Below, piece after piece: positions 1-7,963 of a stretch of DNA of 18,728 nucleotides; within the stretch, counting starts at the first letter, position 1, and every line of letters begins with the position of its first letter. The notes under the pieces were generated by a model. That model was given only the letters and a program-made list of their open reading frames with translations. It was not told the DNA's origin and did not search any database. Source of the stretch: DATMNI01 sp035570275 (GTDB lineage Bacteria > Acidobacteriota > Terriglobia > Bryobacterales > Bryobacteraceae); contig DATMNI010000438.1 of assembly GCA_035570275.1 (NCBI GenBank), positions 1 to 18,728 of the forward strand, in the 5' to 3' direction. The translations under genes were made by a program, and so were the position numbers.

Positions 1-1
1 G

Positions 2-1093
2 CCGGTCATTCCCGTTCTCCATTACTCCGAAATCGCTAAGGGCACGGTTTCCCCCGGGATGATTTCGAAGATCAGAGATCGCGGTGCGTGCGTCATTCGC
101 GAGACTTTCGCACCTGAACAGGCTCGCGCATGGGACGACGAAATCGCGGGATACGTCGAGCGAAATCGCCTGAATGAAAAACTCGCGAATGCCGCCGAGG
201 ACAAATACTTCGGCAATTTGGCCGCGGCGAAACCGCAGATCTACGGCATCTATTGGTCGCGTCCCCAGGTTCAGGCGAGGCAATCGGAGTCTCTCACCCG
301 TGTCCGTGTTTTTCTCAACCGGCTGTGGGTGGCGGAGAGCAAGGGGCGTCGTCTTATTGACCCGGATCAGGCGCCGGCATACGCCGACCGGATCCGCAGG
401 CGCCCGCCGCGGGCCAGTTCGCTCGGGCTCTCGCCTCATGTGGACGGTGGATCAGTTGAGCGGTGGCTTGGGCCGAATTTCCGAAGCGTGTACCGTCACG
501 TCTTCTCGGGCGATCTGCAAGAGTACGACGCTTTCGATGCAGCCTTCCGGCCGGAAGCCGAGGAGTTCCCGTCCCCCGCGGTCTGTTCCATGTTCCGGAC
601 CTTCCAGGGCTGGACGGCGCTGACCCGGCAGGGCCAGGGAGACGGCACGCTGCAACTGATCCCGATTGCCCGGAGTATGGCGTACATGCTGCTGCGGGCT
701 TTGCAGGACGACGTTCCGGAAACAGAGTTGTGCGGCGCTCAACCGGGGCGTGCTCTCTCCGTTGAACCGGAATGGCATTGCCTGCTGCTGAACGCGCTGA
801 CACCCATTCCTCTGATGCAACCGGGCGACACCGTGTTCTGGCATCCGGACGTGGTCCATGCCGTCGAGAACGAGCATAACGGCAGTGGCTACAGCAATGT
901 AATGTACATCGGCGCCACGGCCGGATGCGCGAAGAACAGCGCGTACCTGGACAAACAGGCCGCGGCTTTTCTGTCCGGCAAGACGCCACCGGATTTCGCG
1001 GCCGACAACTTTGAGGTGGATTTCCGCGGCCGCGCGACAGAGGCTGATCTCACGCCGCTGGGCAGAAGCCAGATGGGCCTCCGTCCGTTGTAG
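2..1093 (+). CDS. DUF1479 family (YbiU-like) putative Fe(II)/2-oxoglutarate oxygenase, 5' truncated by window edge
   Basis: The reading frame is open from base 2, and the residues before the ATG at 59 (IPVLHYSEIAKGTVSPG) read like family sequence, so the true start lies left of the window. Numbered from that ATG there are 344 residues. Hallmarks of DUF1479 are the YWSRPQ segment (65-70), FLNRLW (85-90), PHVDGGSVERW (126-136), FSGD (149-152) and HPDVVHAVE (262-270). DUF1479 proteins have the cupin-like fold of Fe(II)/2-oxoglutarate oxygenases; H127, D129 and the distal H267 would form the iron-binding facial triad. This assignment comes from motif order, not from a known reaction; the substrate is unknown. 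The gene stands alone and is followed by 278 noncoding bases. E. coli YbiU is about 420 residues, which agrees with some 60 residues missing on the left. Confidence 0.85.
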   Translation, partial: PVIPVLHYSEIAKGTVSPGMISKIRDRGACVIRETFAPEQARAWDDEIAGYVERNRLNEKLANAAEDKYFGNLAAAKPQIYGIYWSRPQVQARQSESLTRVRVFLNRLWVAESKGRRLIDPDQAPAYADRIRRRPPRASSLGLSPHVDGGSVERWLGPNFRSVYRHVFSGDLQEYDAFDAAFRPEAEEFPSPAVCSMFRTFQGWTALTRQGQGDGTLQLIPIARSMAYMLLRALQDDVPETELCGAQPGRALSVEPEWHCLLLNALTPIPLMQPGDTVFWHPDVVHAVENEHNGSGYSNVMYIGATAGCAKNSAYLDKQAAAFLSGKTPPDFAADNFEVDFRGRATEADLTPLGRSQMGLRPL

Positions 1094-1184
1094 TTCGCGG
1101 CGGCCGTCGAATCTCGGGCCGGACCACGAAGCGCGGCTCGCAGCGGGCGCCCGGCTCAGCAGTTGCTGCTTCTGGGCGCGTGGC

Positions 1185-1233
1185 CTCGCCGGCCTCGCCG
1201 CGGCCGTCGCGCCCGGTCGCGCAATTCGAGCCA
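1185..1233. repeat. 49-base intergenic repeat, copy 1
   Basis: This block matches bases 14881-14929 at 41 of 49 positions by eye, without gaps, and 7 of the 8 differences are transitions. The invariant core includes TCGCCGGCCTCGCCG followed one base later by GGCCGTCGCGCCC. It lies in the gap between the DUF1479 gene and a TIM-barrel gene, and ends 138 bases before the latter's ATG. Copy 2 ends 139 bases before the other Tat-tagged TIM-barrel start. What it does is unknown. Confidence 0.6.
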
Positions 1234-1324
1234 TCGGCGCGCCGAGATGTCGGGGGCCGCGAGTGTCGTCGGGATCGAGGAACCCCGTGCAGCGTAATAT
1301 CGCCGGCGGAGAAGCATGTACTCG

Positions 1325-1353
1325 TTGCCAGGCTTCCGCAAGTAAACTAGAAT
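1325..1353 (+). promoter_or_regulatory. Sigma-70-type promoter for the TIM-barrel gene at 1372
   Basis: A -35 box TTGCCA (1325-1330) and a -10 box TAGAAT (1348-1353) are separated by exactly 17 bases. Transcription would start near 1360, giving a leader of only about a dozen bases before the ATG. The ribosome-binding site AGGAGG at 1360-1365, six bases before the ATG, is very close to the predicted +1, so the exact start site is uncertain. Confidence 0.55.
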
Positions 1354-1371
1354 CCTTGCAGGAGGTTCTAT

Positions 1372-2334
1372 ATGCATCGCAAGCTTGGCCTTTCCCGTCG
1401 CCGTTTCGCCCTCCTCACGGCCGCTGCGGCAGCCGCGTTGAGAGCCCAAACCGGAAAACGCATTCCGCTTGGTCTCCAACAGACCGCGGTGGGCCGGAAT
1501 ATCCAACAGGACCTTGAGGGGACCCTTCGTGCCGTGGCGAAGATGGGATACGAAATCATCGAGTTCTCGGCGAATACCTTCATGACCTGGACACCGGCGA
1601 AAGCCAAAGAGGTTCGCTCGCTTTTGGACGAGCTCAATCTTCGTTGCCGCTCGACACATAACGAGATTGTTTCGTTTTCCGGTGATGGGCTGTCGAAGGC
1701 GATCGAATTGAACCAGCTTCTCGGTTCGGACACCCTCGTTTCGGTCAGAGGTCCGGGACCCATGCCCGGTGCTGGACGGCAAGGAGGCGCCGCCGGACGC
1801 GGTGCGTCGGCAGGACCCGCTGGACCACCTGCCGCCGGAGCGCCCGAGGGCGGGGCTGGTGTCCCGGCGCCGCGGCGCCCACTGGCACCGCCGCCGGCTT
1901 TGGACGCCTGGAAGCGGTTCAGCGAGCAGCTTAGCCAGGCCGCCGACCGCATGCGCGCTGCCAGAATGACCCTTGGGTTTCATAACCACGACGTGGAGTT
2001 CAGAGCAGTAGAGGGAACCCGGCCGATCGACATCCTCGCCGCCAACAAGGACATCACGTCATTCCATTTGAACATTGGATTGTGCCTGCAAGGTGGTGGC
2101 GATCCGGTATCGTTTATCAATCAGTGCCCGGGACGCGTTCAGGCGCTTTTAGTCCAGGACTATAAAGGTCAGGCGCGTTGGAAAGAGATTTTCGGCGGGG
2201 CCGAGGGCGCGGGCGGTCTACAGTTTTACCTGATCCAGAGAACGGACGGTCTTTTTCTAGTCGAACGGCAGGGGGACGATCTTGTCGATTTTGCACGGAA
2301 GGACCTGGAATACTTCCGCCAACTCCACGGCTGA
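1372..2334 (+). CDS. Tat-exported TIM-barrel protein of the sugar phosphate isomerase/epimerase superfamily, metal site apparently degenerate
   Basis: This is a 320-residue protein starting at an ATG with AGGAGG six bases upstream. The N terminus LSRRRFALLTAAAAAALRAQ is a twin-arginine signal, so the protein is probably exported. The xylose isomerase-like TIM-barrel core is seen in YEIIEFSA (60-67), the GFHNHDVEF strand (202-210), PID near 218-220 and GGDPVSFI...PGR (242-255). Relatives carry an Asp, a His and a late Glu as metal ligands in motifs resembling LD, HxKD and VEQD. Here the equivalent segments read FHLNIGL (231-237), LLVQDYK (259-265) and YLIQRTD (286-292), so these ligands look replaced by Asn, Val or Gln, and Gln. 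Residues 127-176 are a Gly/Ala/Pro-rich insert. Family membership is fairly sure; enzymatic activity is doubtful. Confidence 0.8.
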   Translation: MHRKLGLSRRRFALLTAAAAAALRAQTGKRIPLGLQQTAVGRNIQQDLEGTLRAVAKMGYEIIEFSANTFMTWTPAKAKEVRSLLDELNLRCRSTHNEIVSFSGDGLSKAIELNQLLGSDTLVSVRGPGPMPGAGRQGGAAGRGASAGPAGPPAAGAPEGGAGVPAPRRPLAPPPALDAWKRFSEQLSQAADRMRAARMTLGFHNHDVEFRAVEGTRPIDILAANKDITSFHLNIGLCLQGGGDPVSFINQCPGRVQALLVQDYKGQARWKEIFGGAEGAGGLQFYLIQRTDGLFLVERQGDDLVDFARKDLEYFRQLHG

Positions 2335-2373
2335 AGTTCCCAGCGGTGCCCTAGGTCAAGGTCTATCGTCAAG

Positions 2374-2397
2374 TCTAAAGCGACGCGACGTTTTAGA
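2374..2397. terminator. Hairpin between convergent genes, possible bidirectional terminator
   Basis: TCTAAAGCG (2374-2382) pairs with CGTTTTAGA (2389-2397) over nine pairs including one G-U, around the six-base loop ACGCGA. It lies between the stop of the TIM-barrel gene and the stop codon of the leftward HTTM gene, which falls inside the right arm. There is no clear U-run on either side, so intrinsic termination is only a possibility. Confidence 0.35.
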
Positions 2398-3568
2398 TGT
2401 CCGTCACCCGGTTGGCCACGCCAGTTGTGGCAAGCCGGACAGGTTGCCGGCGGCCAAGAATCCTGTCTGCGATCCATGCGAGCGCCGGCATCAGGAAGAA
2501 AAGACACGACCCGACCACCACCCGTCTGTAAGCCGCGGCGGCCGGCACGTCCGCAACCGGCGCGATCAATGTGGCGATCGCGAGATAGGTTATCGGGTTC
2601 AGCAGCACCATCATGCGCAGAGCGCGGAAATTGGTGTAGACTCGATTCCCGATGGGCAGATGAAACCAATCCCCCACGTCTCGGGAGTGCGGGGTCCAGC
2701 AAAAGCGCCGGTCCGCATCGCAGAACTGCAGCACCTTCCTGATGCGGTTCACTAAACCCGAATCGATGTCATAGCCAACGGTCACCGGCTCGGCAGGCCA
2801 GGTGACGAATGCCAGCGAGGCCGCACTCATGCTGTAAAAGAACAACGTAAAAGTGCTTCCCGTAAACAGCAGTAAGCCGGACTGAAAAAGAATGTTGGCG
2901 TACGCTGCCCAGGGCTGAAATCGCCGAATGAAGATGGCCGGGACCACCGCCAGCTCCGTCACGATGGTACTCCAGCACATTAGCCGGGCAAGCACCATCG
3001 GCGGCAGCACGGAATTGAGCGCCATGTACCACGGCTGGTGGAGGCGGTTCACGGCCCAGTTTTCAAAAAAAACGCCGCTGTGCCAGTCCGCATCGAGCAG
3101 TTTGTTGAGCCCCGCGCCGAAATACGTAAGCCCGAGCTGCCACTGCAGCATCCATGGTTTGCGTCCGGGCACATACAGTCCGGTAAGGAAGAACATCAGG
3201 GCACAGAATGTTTTGTTGTTGCCGTAGTAGGCCTTCGATGAGACCACGGCAATCAGCATGGTTGCTCCGATTACCAGCGAAGCCAGCCTTACCCGCCGGT
3301 TAAACAGCAAGGCCAGAGCGCAAGTCACGAAAACGGTTTGCAGCGTTCGCTGAAAGAGAATCGGAGGAATCCGGTCCACGCCGGGCACAAACGGCAACCA
3401 GGGATCCGGCAGAATCCGGACGTGGTTCACTAACAGCACAACCAGAGCGAGCACCTTTACCAGGATCAACAGCTCCGTCGGCAACGGAGTGCCGCGGAAT
3501 TTCAGCGGATTCCACGAAGGCGGAGCCGTCGCCGGAGTCACGGGTGTGATGGGGGAGGCCAGCGCCAT
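2393..3568 (-). CDS. HTTM-like (vitamin K-dependent carboxylase-related) membrane protein with a degenerate DCC-like C-terminal domain
   Basis: This 391-residue polytopic membrane protein has hydrophobic segments near 31-50, 74-90, 95-111, 120-133, 203-214, 225-257, 324-342 and 350-368. The segment LTYFGAGLNKLLDADWHSG (147-165) is the HTTM signature region. HTTM proteins are bacterial relatives of the vitamin K-dependent gamma-carboxylase membrane domain, and most have no known reaction. After the membrane core, YDIDSGLVNRIRKVLQFCDA (266-285) lines up with the start of DCC (DUF393) thiol-disulfide oxidoreductase-like domains, YDGDCGLCNR, but both active-site cysteines are replaced (Ser270 and Val273). 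The gene is last in a three-gene leftward operon and overlaps the 117-residue gene upstream by 31 bases, so the two are probably translationally coupled. The DCC reading rests on a short motif match. Confidence 0.7.
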   Translation of the reverse strand: MALASPITPVTPATAPPSWNPLKFRGTPLPTELLILVKVLALVVLLVNHVRILPDPWLPFVPGVDRIPPILFQRTLQTVFVTCALALLFNRRVRLASLVIGATMLIAVVSSKAYYGNNKTFCALMFFLTGLYVPGRKPWMLQWQLGLTYFGAGLNKLLDADWHSGVFFENWAVNRLHQPWYMALNSVLPPMVLARLMCWSTIVTELAVVPAIFIRRFQPWAAYANILFQSGLLLFTGSTFTLFFYSMSAASLAFVTWPAEPVTVGYDIDSGLVNRIRKVLQFCDADRRFCWTPHSRDVGDWFHLPIGNRVYTNFRALRMMVLLNPITYLAIATLIAPVADVPAAAAYRRVVVGSCLFFLMPALAWIADRILGRRQPVRLATTGVANRVTDI

Positions 3569-3891
3569 TCCCTGAGCTCCTTTCCGTTGACGCGATACTT
3601 CACCACGATCGCCGCCGCGTCACCGGGCCGGGAACGCTTTTGTTCCACCTGCTCCAACATATCGAACACGTGCTGCGGGGCGCGATTATCAAAGCCGCGC
3701 GGCGGTCGCCGATATCGTTGCCGGAATTCGGCGCTGGTCAACTTCTTGCCGTTGACCGTGGCGGTGGCAACGTAATCCGTCTGCGTGTCGTAAGGAGCCC
3801 AACAGAAATATCGTGTGGGCACGAAGCGGGCGTAGACGATAGCTCCAAGCTGAAAAACAAACAAGGCCACCGGGATTGCGGTTCGCAACAT
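3538..3891 (-). CDS. Small single-pass membrane-anchored protein of unknown function
   Basis: This protein has 117 residues. A hydrophobic N-terminal helix (about 4-22) is either an uncleaved anchor or a signal peptide; the remainder is soluble and charged, with FCWAPYDTQTDYVATATVNG (29-48) and a C-terminal VVKYRVNGKELREW stretch. I do not recognise a named family. Its ATG lies seven bases after the stop of the TonB-dependent receptor gene, and its 3' end overlaps the HTTM gene by 31 bases, so it is tightly embedded in the operon. No convincing Shine-Dalgarno sequence precedes it, which favours translation coupled to the receptor gene. Its location between a receptor and an HTTM protein suggests it is a partner of the HTTM protein, by inference only. 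Confidence 0.75.
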   Translation of the reverse strand: MLRTAIPVALFVFQLGAIVYARFVPTRYFCWAPYDTQTDYVATATVNGKKLTSAEFRQRYRRPPRGFDNRAPQHVFDMLEQVEQKRSRPGDAAAIVVKYRVNGKELREWRWPPPSHP

Positions 3892-3898
3892 GGCGCTG

Positions 3899-6800
3899 TT
3901 ACCAGTGCAACTTCAAGGCAAGCTGGACCTGCCGGGATGTCCGCTGGAAAAGCAACGGAGCGCCCGCGCTGGTAATCGTCCCGGCAGCCGCGCTGCCAAT
4001 CTGCACGTTGGGATTATTGAATTGGGGCGTGTTGAAAACATTGAAAGCCTCGGAGCGCAATTCCAACCGGCGGCCCCGGCTCTCATTGAAGGTGAAATCC
4101 TTGAACAGGGACAAATCCACTTGCCGGGTACCCGGTCCAAACAGGATGTTTCGTCCCGAGTTCCCGAAGGTGTAGTTTCCCGGGGAAACAAAATCGGCGG
4201 TGTTGAACCATGCCTGAATCGAGCGATCCGCCAGGTTGCCGGAGCCGATACGATTCGGCCACTGCCCGGCGCTGCCGGAGTTCAGCAGGCTGCTCACCAT
4301 CACAGGCGTGAACGGGGCGCCGCGCTTGAACGTATCGATGCTGTTCAGCCGCCACCCGCCAATCAACGCCTCGATCGGGCCGCGGGCATCGCCAGCAAAC
4401 TTCTTGCCCCGGCCAAAGGGGAATGCGTATGTCCAGCTCAATACCAGGTTGTGGCGGATATCGAAATCCGAATTCGCTCGATATAGCCGCAAATTGGCTG
4501 GGTTCTGGATACCGGTGCCATTCGAGTTCCCGCTCGAGTTATCGATGCTGTGGGCGTACGTGTAGACTCCCTGGAAGTCCAGCCCGGTCGAAGAAAGACG
4601 ATTGAGATACGTAACCTGGAACGAATTGTACGAGGAATTCGCACAGGTGCAATTCAGCGTGCCATCCGAAAGATTAGGGTAGGGCCTGCGGCTCGCCACC
4701 GGGGTGGGACCGGGGGTGGGAAAGTTGATGTTCGGATTGATGAGAATGTGCACGCCGTTTTGCCCGACGTAGGCCAGTGACAAGTTGTCGTGGCTGGAGA
4801 ACTGACGTTGCACATTGAAGTTCCATTCGTTGGCGGAGGGGTTCGGATACTCACGCCGGAAAACCTGGAAGGCGGTGCCGGCGGGTGAGAACAGATCCGG
4901 ACGCGCCGCGGGAAAGCCCGCGGAGATGGGAAGCGCCGCCGCGTAACCGGCTTCACCCGTGCTGTTGGTTGTGATCAGCGATCCGTTGAATGGCGCATTC
5001 TTGGACTGCGGATTGGAATTGTAAGTCTCGTACGCGTAGAAGATCCCGAAGGCCCCGCGCACCACGGTCTTGGCATCCAAGCTGTAGGCGAAGCCGACGC
5101 GAGGCGCCAGGTTCGCATAGCGCCCGTCGGTAACGGTGTCCGCCGGGTACCCGGGCGTGCCGACCGGCACCAGGTTGCCGCCATTACTCGGATCAAAGAC
5201 GGCAAGCCGATTGTGGCGCTCCTTCCACGGCGTCACCAGATCGTCGCGCAGCCCCAGATTCACGGATAATTTCCGCGTCACGCGCCAGTTGTCCTGTATA
5301 TAAAAGCTGGGCCGGTAGCGCTTCAGGTCAAAGAACTTCGTAACGTCGATCTGCGAACTGATGGGCCGTCCGTACAGGAAATCCGCCAGGCCATAACCCG
5401 TGTATGCGCCGGTGAAGCTGAATGACCCGTTGGGCTTGGGCGGGGTAAAGAATGCAAACCTGGTGCTTAGAAAGTTAAAGCCGAATTTCAACTCGTGGCT
5501 GCCCTTCACCCAACTGAGAGCCTGGTCGATTTCGATCAGGTTGTTTACCTTCGCAACACTTCCGTTGTTGTCGCCGAGGCCGGTTGTTCCCGAGATGTTG
5601 ATGGTGGTTAAACCGGGAGCGCCGCCCGCATTGGCGCCGGGAATACCAAGCTGTTCCGCCAGATTTCCGTGGGCGGTGTCGGCATCGATAATGGATTCCA
5701 CCAGGCGCGAAAAACCGGCGCGCGCCTCGTAGTACTTCGTTGGGCCAAAAGAGCGGCCATAGCCCAGGACGACCTGTGTTCCCGGCGCCAGCGTGTCACC
5801 GGGATACCCAGGGCCGGCTCCGATAGCGGGACCGGGCAAAAATCCGGGATTGAACGTGGCCGCGTTCTCCTTGCTGAAGCGCCCGAAGATAGCCGATTTC
5901 TCGGTGCGGTAATCCATGCGCAAGTCGCCCTGGTCGATGTTGTTGATCAGAGCGCCGTTGTACAGGTAGTTGTTTACCAGCCCACCCCCGGGAATGTTGG
6001 GCAGCGGATAAAGGGCCATCAGATTCGCCGATGTGGGATTGATCTGCGGTACCTGGTTATTGGGAAGCGGCGTGCTGGTGCCGGGAACGTGCAGAACCGT
6101 CTTGGGCAGCAGCCCGGAGAAATCGCCGGCACGGAAAGCCGCCGTTGGAACGGTGGATATGTAGGTCTGCGCCTGGCTGACGCGCTTGCCTTCGTAGTCC
6201 GCAAAGAAGAAGAGCTTGTCTTTTCCGTTGAAGAGGTGCGGAATCACCACGGGCCCACCCAGATTCGCGCCAAATTCGTTCATGTGAAAAGGCGGGATCG
6301 GATTCACCGGCGAGTCGAAATAATTCTTGGCGTCGAAGTCCGAGTTGCGCACGAACTCGTAGAGAGTGCCATGCAGCGCGTTCGTCCCGGAGCGAAACGT
6401 TACATTAATGATCGATGGGCCTCCGCCGTAAGCGGCCGGGGCGGCGCTGGTCTGGACCTTAAATTCCTGGATGGAATCGACCGGCGGGTAGAAAATCAAA
6501 ACATTGGCATCCGCATCGATGCCCAGAATGCCGTCGAAAATATAGATCCCGATATCGGACGGATTCCCATTGATTACAGCTCCGCTGGTTCCTCTGCCTT
6601 CGGTGTAGCCTCCATTGGTTACGTTGGTGGCGCCTCCGTGGTTGTCCACACCGGGAGCGAGTTGTACCAGTTGGGTAAAGTTGCGGCTGTTGAGCGGCAG
6701 GTCCTCCACCTGCTGTCTGGTGCGCACGTTGCTGACTTCCGATGACACAGTTTCCACCGTCACCGCATTGCCGGCTACGGTAAGACTCTGGCTGGTCGCG

Positions 6801-7123
6801 CCCACTTCCATCGCCAGGTCCAGTTCCAGTCTTTGGCCCACGGCGAGTTCGAACTTTTGGGTGACTTCCTTGAACCCCGGTTGTTTCGCGGTGAGCTCGT
6901 AAGGGCCGGGCTGAAGCGCTACGAAATCGAAATTACCAGTCGCCGAAGTCACCGTCTTACGCGTGACATTGGTGCCGATACTCCGGATCTCGACAACCGC
7001 ATTGGGCATTGCCAGTCCAACCGGGTCTTTGACCGAGCCGACCACCGATCCGGCTTCGAACTGCGCGAAAGCGGCCATGGAAACCAGGAGGCCGGTCAAT
7101 AGAGAAATTGCGCGATTCAACAT
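3899..7123 (-). CDS. Oar-like TonB-dependent outer-membrane receptor with N-terminal carboxypeptidase-regulatory domain
   Basis: This outer-membrane protein has 1074 residues. I take the ATG at 7123 because it opens a clear signal peptide (MLNRAISLLTGLLVSMAAFA, cleavage after residue 20) and follows a purine run (GAGGGGGGGAAAA); a longer frame to 7186 adds 21 residues that would mask the signal. Domains are a carboxypeptidase-regulatory-like beta sandwich (about 24-108, with SATGNFDFVALQPGPYELTA at 60-79), a plug-like segment (about 120-260, with VEDLPLNSRNFTQLVQLAPG) and a long beta barrel. The chain ends in QLALKLHW, a typical barrel-assembly signal with a terminal aromatic residue. Acidobacteria carry many such receptors, and substrates are generally unknown. 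It is first in an operon with the small anchored protein and the HTTM protein. No TonB box was identified with confidence. Confidence 0.9.
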   Translation of the reverse strand: MLNRAISLLTGLLVSMAAFAQFEAGSVVGSVKDPVGLAMPNAVVEIRSIGTNVTRKTVTSATGNFDFVALQPGPYELTAKQPGFKEVTQKFELAVGQRLELDLAMEVGATSQSLTVAGNAVTVETVSSEVSNVRTRQQVEDLPLNSRNFTQLVQLAPGVDNHGGATNVTNGGYTEGRGTSGAVINGNPSDIGIYIFDGILGIDADANVLIFYPPVDSIQEFKVQTSAAPAAYGGGPSIINVTFRSGTNALHGTLYEFVRNSDFDAKNYFDSPVNPIPPFHMNEFGANLGGPVVIPHLFNGKDKLFFFADYEGKRVSQAQTYISTVPTAAFRAGDFSGLLPKTVLHVPGTSTPLPNNQVPQINPTSANLMALYPLPNIPGGGLVNNYLYNGALINNIDQGDLRMDYRTEKSAIFGRFSKENAATFNPGFLPGPAIGAGPGYPGDTLAPGTQVVLGYGRSFGPTKYYEARAGFSRLVESIIDADTAHGNLAEQLGIPGANAGGAPGLTTINISGTTGLGDNNGSVAKVNNLIEIDQALSWVKGSHELKFGFNFLSTRFAFFTPPKPNGSFSFTGAYTGYGLADFLYGRPISSQIDVTKFFDLKRYRPSFYIQDNWRVTRKLSVNLGLRDDLVTPWKERHNRLAVFDPSNGGNLVPVGTPGYPADTVTDGRYANLAPRVGFAYSLDAKTVVRGAFGIFYAYETYNSNPQSKNAPFNGSLITTNSTGEAGYAAALPISAGFPAARPDLFSPAGTAFQVFRREYPNPSANEWNFNVQRQFSSHDNLSLAYVGQNGVHILINPNINFPTPGPTPVASRRPYPNLSDGTLNCTCANSSYNSFQVTYLNRLSSTGLDFQGVYTYAHSIDNSSGNSNGTGIQNPANLRLYRANSDFDIRHNLVLSWTYAFPFGRGKKFAGDARGPIEALIGGWRLNSIDTFKRGAPFTPVMVSSLLNSGSAGQWPNRIGSGNLADRSIQAWFNTADFVSPGNYTFGNSGRNILFGPGTRQVDLSLFKDFTFNESRGRRLELRSEAFNVFNTPQFNNPNVQIGSAAAGTITSAGAPLLFQRTSRQVQLALKLHW

Positions 7124-7367
7124 GGTTTTCCCCCCCTCTACTTGGAACCAGCCTGCACCCGTTCGCCGGCCGCTACAGGAAGCCAAGACCTCTGGTCATG
7201 GTACCGCTTTCTTTGACTGTCAAGGTGGTTAGCCGCTGGCGGCCCCAGGTGGTAAGACGCAAGCAGCGACGGGTGGAGCGGATTGCGTTGGTAAAGGCTC
7301 TCTTGCGGTTGACAATCCCATCGCCGTCCGAAGCCGTGAAAAAGACGACCCGTTCGGCGAAGAAGAT

Positions 7368-7408
7368 CCTTGACGGGACCATGGCATTGATCCAATCTAG
7401 CGTCAAGG
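7368..7408. terminator. Inverted repeat after the NUDIX/TM operon, possible terminator
   Basis: CCTTGACG (7368-7375) and CGTCAAGG (7401-7408) are perfect 8-base inverted arms around a 25-base loop that holds a smaller ATTG/CAAT stem. The stop codon of the three-TM gene (7403-7405) lies in one arm. No T-run follows on the minus strand. The rest of the 279-base gap (7124-7402) holds a TTGAC-T-GTCAA palindrome at 7213-7223, which could serve as a -35 or operator for the receptor gene; I saw no convincing -10 box and no gene there. Confidence 0.3.
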
Positions 7409-7954
7409 CCAGAGGATATAGGGCGCGGCGCTCGTCATAAGATAGATCGCGGCCAGCATTCCCGCGATGTTCGCGGCGAGGAGCAGGCGCAAGACGAGGA
7501 TGCCGGCGTGGGTGATACTTCCTCGTTTTGGTGTTTCGGCGGCAAGCCACGCCCTGGGATCGCGGAGGATTGTGTCGATGTCCGCTTGTCCGGCGGTCGT
7601 GCCGATCGCCAGCGTCGCGGTGGGGTAGTCCTTGACGATCGCGGTGAGGCCGAGGAGTTCCTCGAGGAGAGTTTTCTTTAAGATGGCGCGGTGGTAGTAC
7701 TCGTGGCCTTTGCGGATGCTGCGCACGCCCAGCCATGCGGTACACGCCCCGATGCCAAAGACGAGGGTGACGAAGAAATTGAGGTGTGGGCTCGCGCCAA
7801 TCTTGAGCAGTCCGGTCGCGGCGGTCAGCACGGCGCTGTTGAAGACGACGTAATGGATGGAGCGGTCGCTGTTGAGTTTGACTTCGAACCGGTATTCGTC
7901 AATGGCGACTTGGTACAGTTTGAAGAGTTCGTCTCTGGTGGGTTCTTGCGGCAC
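7403..7954 (-). CDS. Three-transmembrane protein of unknown function, paired with a NUDIX hydrolase
   Basis: This protein has 183 residues with predicted helices near 34-51, 58-77 and 150-172. Between the second and third lies a cytosolic-looking, helical charged region (about 78-148, including EYYHRAILKKTLLEELLGL at 85-103). Two helices followed by a helical linker recall SLATT-type and other two-TM effector proteins, but I see no decisive motif, so the function is left open. The start is a GTG and is the only in-frame start after the NUDIX stop, from which it is separated by nine bases. It lies in the same reading frame as the NUDIX gene, so readthrough of one TAA would give a fusion. No good ribosome-binding site precedes the GTG, suggesting coupled translation. 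Confidence 0.75.
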   Translation of the reverse strand: MPQEPTRDELFKLYQVAIDEYRFEVKLNSDRSIHYVVFNSAVLTAATGLLKIGASPHLNFFVTLVFGIGACTAWLGVRSIRKGHEYYHRAILKKTLLEELLGLTAIVKDYPTATLAIGTTAGQADIDTILRDPRAWLAAETPKRGSITHAGILVLRLLLAANIAGMLAAIYLMTSAAPYILWP

Positions 7955-7963
7955 GGCAGGGCG

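Noticed and set aside
452..1234. Minus-strand open frame over the DUF1479 gene
   Set aside because: It is a GC-rich shadow with low-complexity Arg/Ala composition, opposite a well-supported gene, and extends through the 49-base repeat by chance.
5669..6745. Long plus-strand open frame of 358 codons
   Set aside because: It lies fully antisense to the TonB-dependent receptor gene, whose signal peptide, domains and C-terminal aromatic residue are clear; the plus-strand product has no recognisable motifs.
7108..7440. 110-codon plus-strand frame and a minus-strand frame covering the gap before the receptor gene
   Set aside because: Both have Arg-rich, motif-free products and overlap real genes at their ends; they look like open frames by chance.
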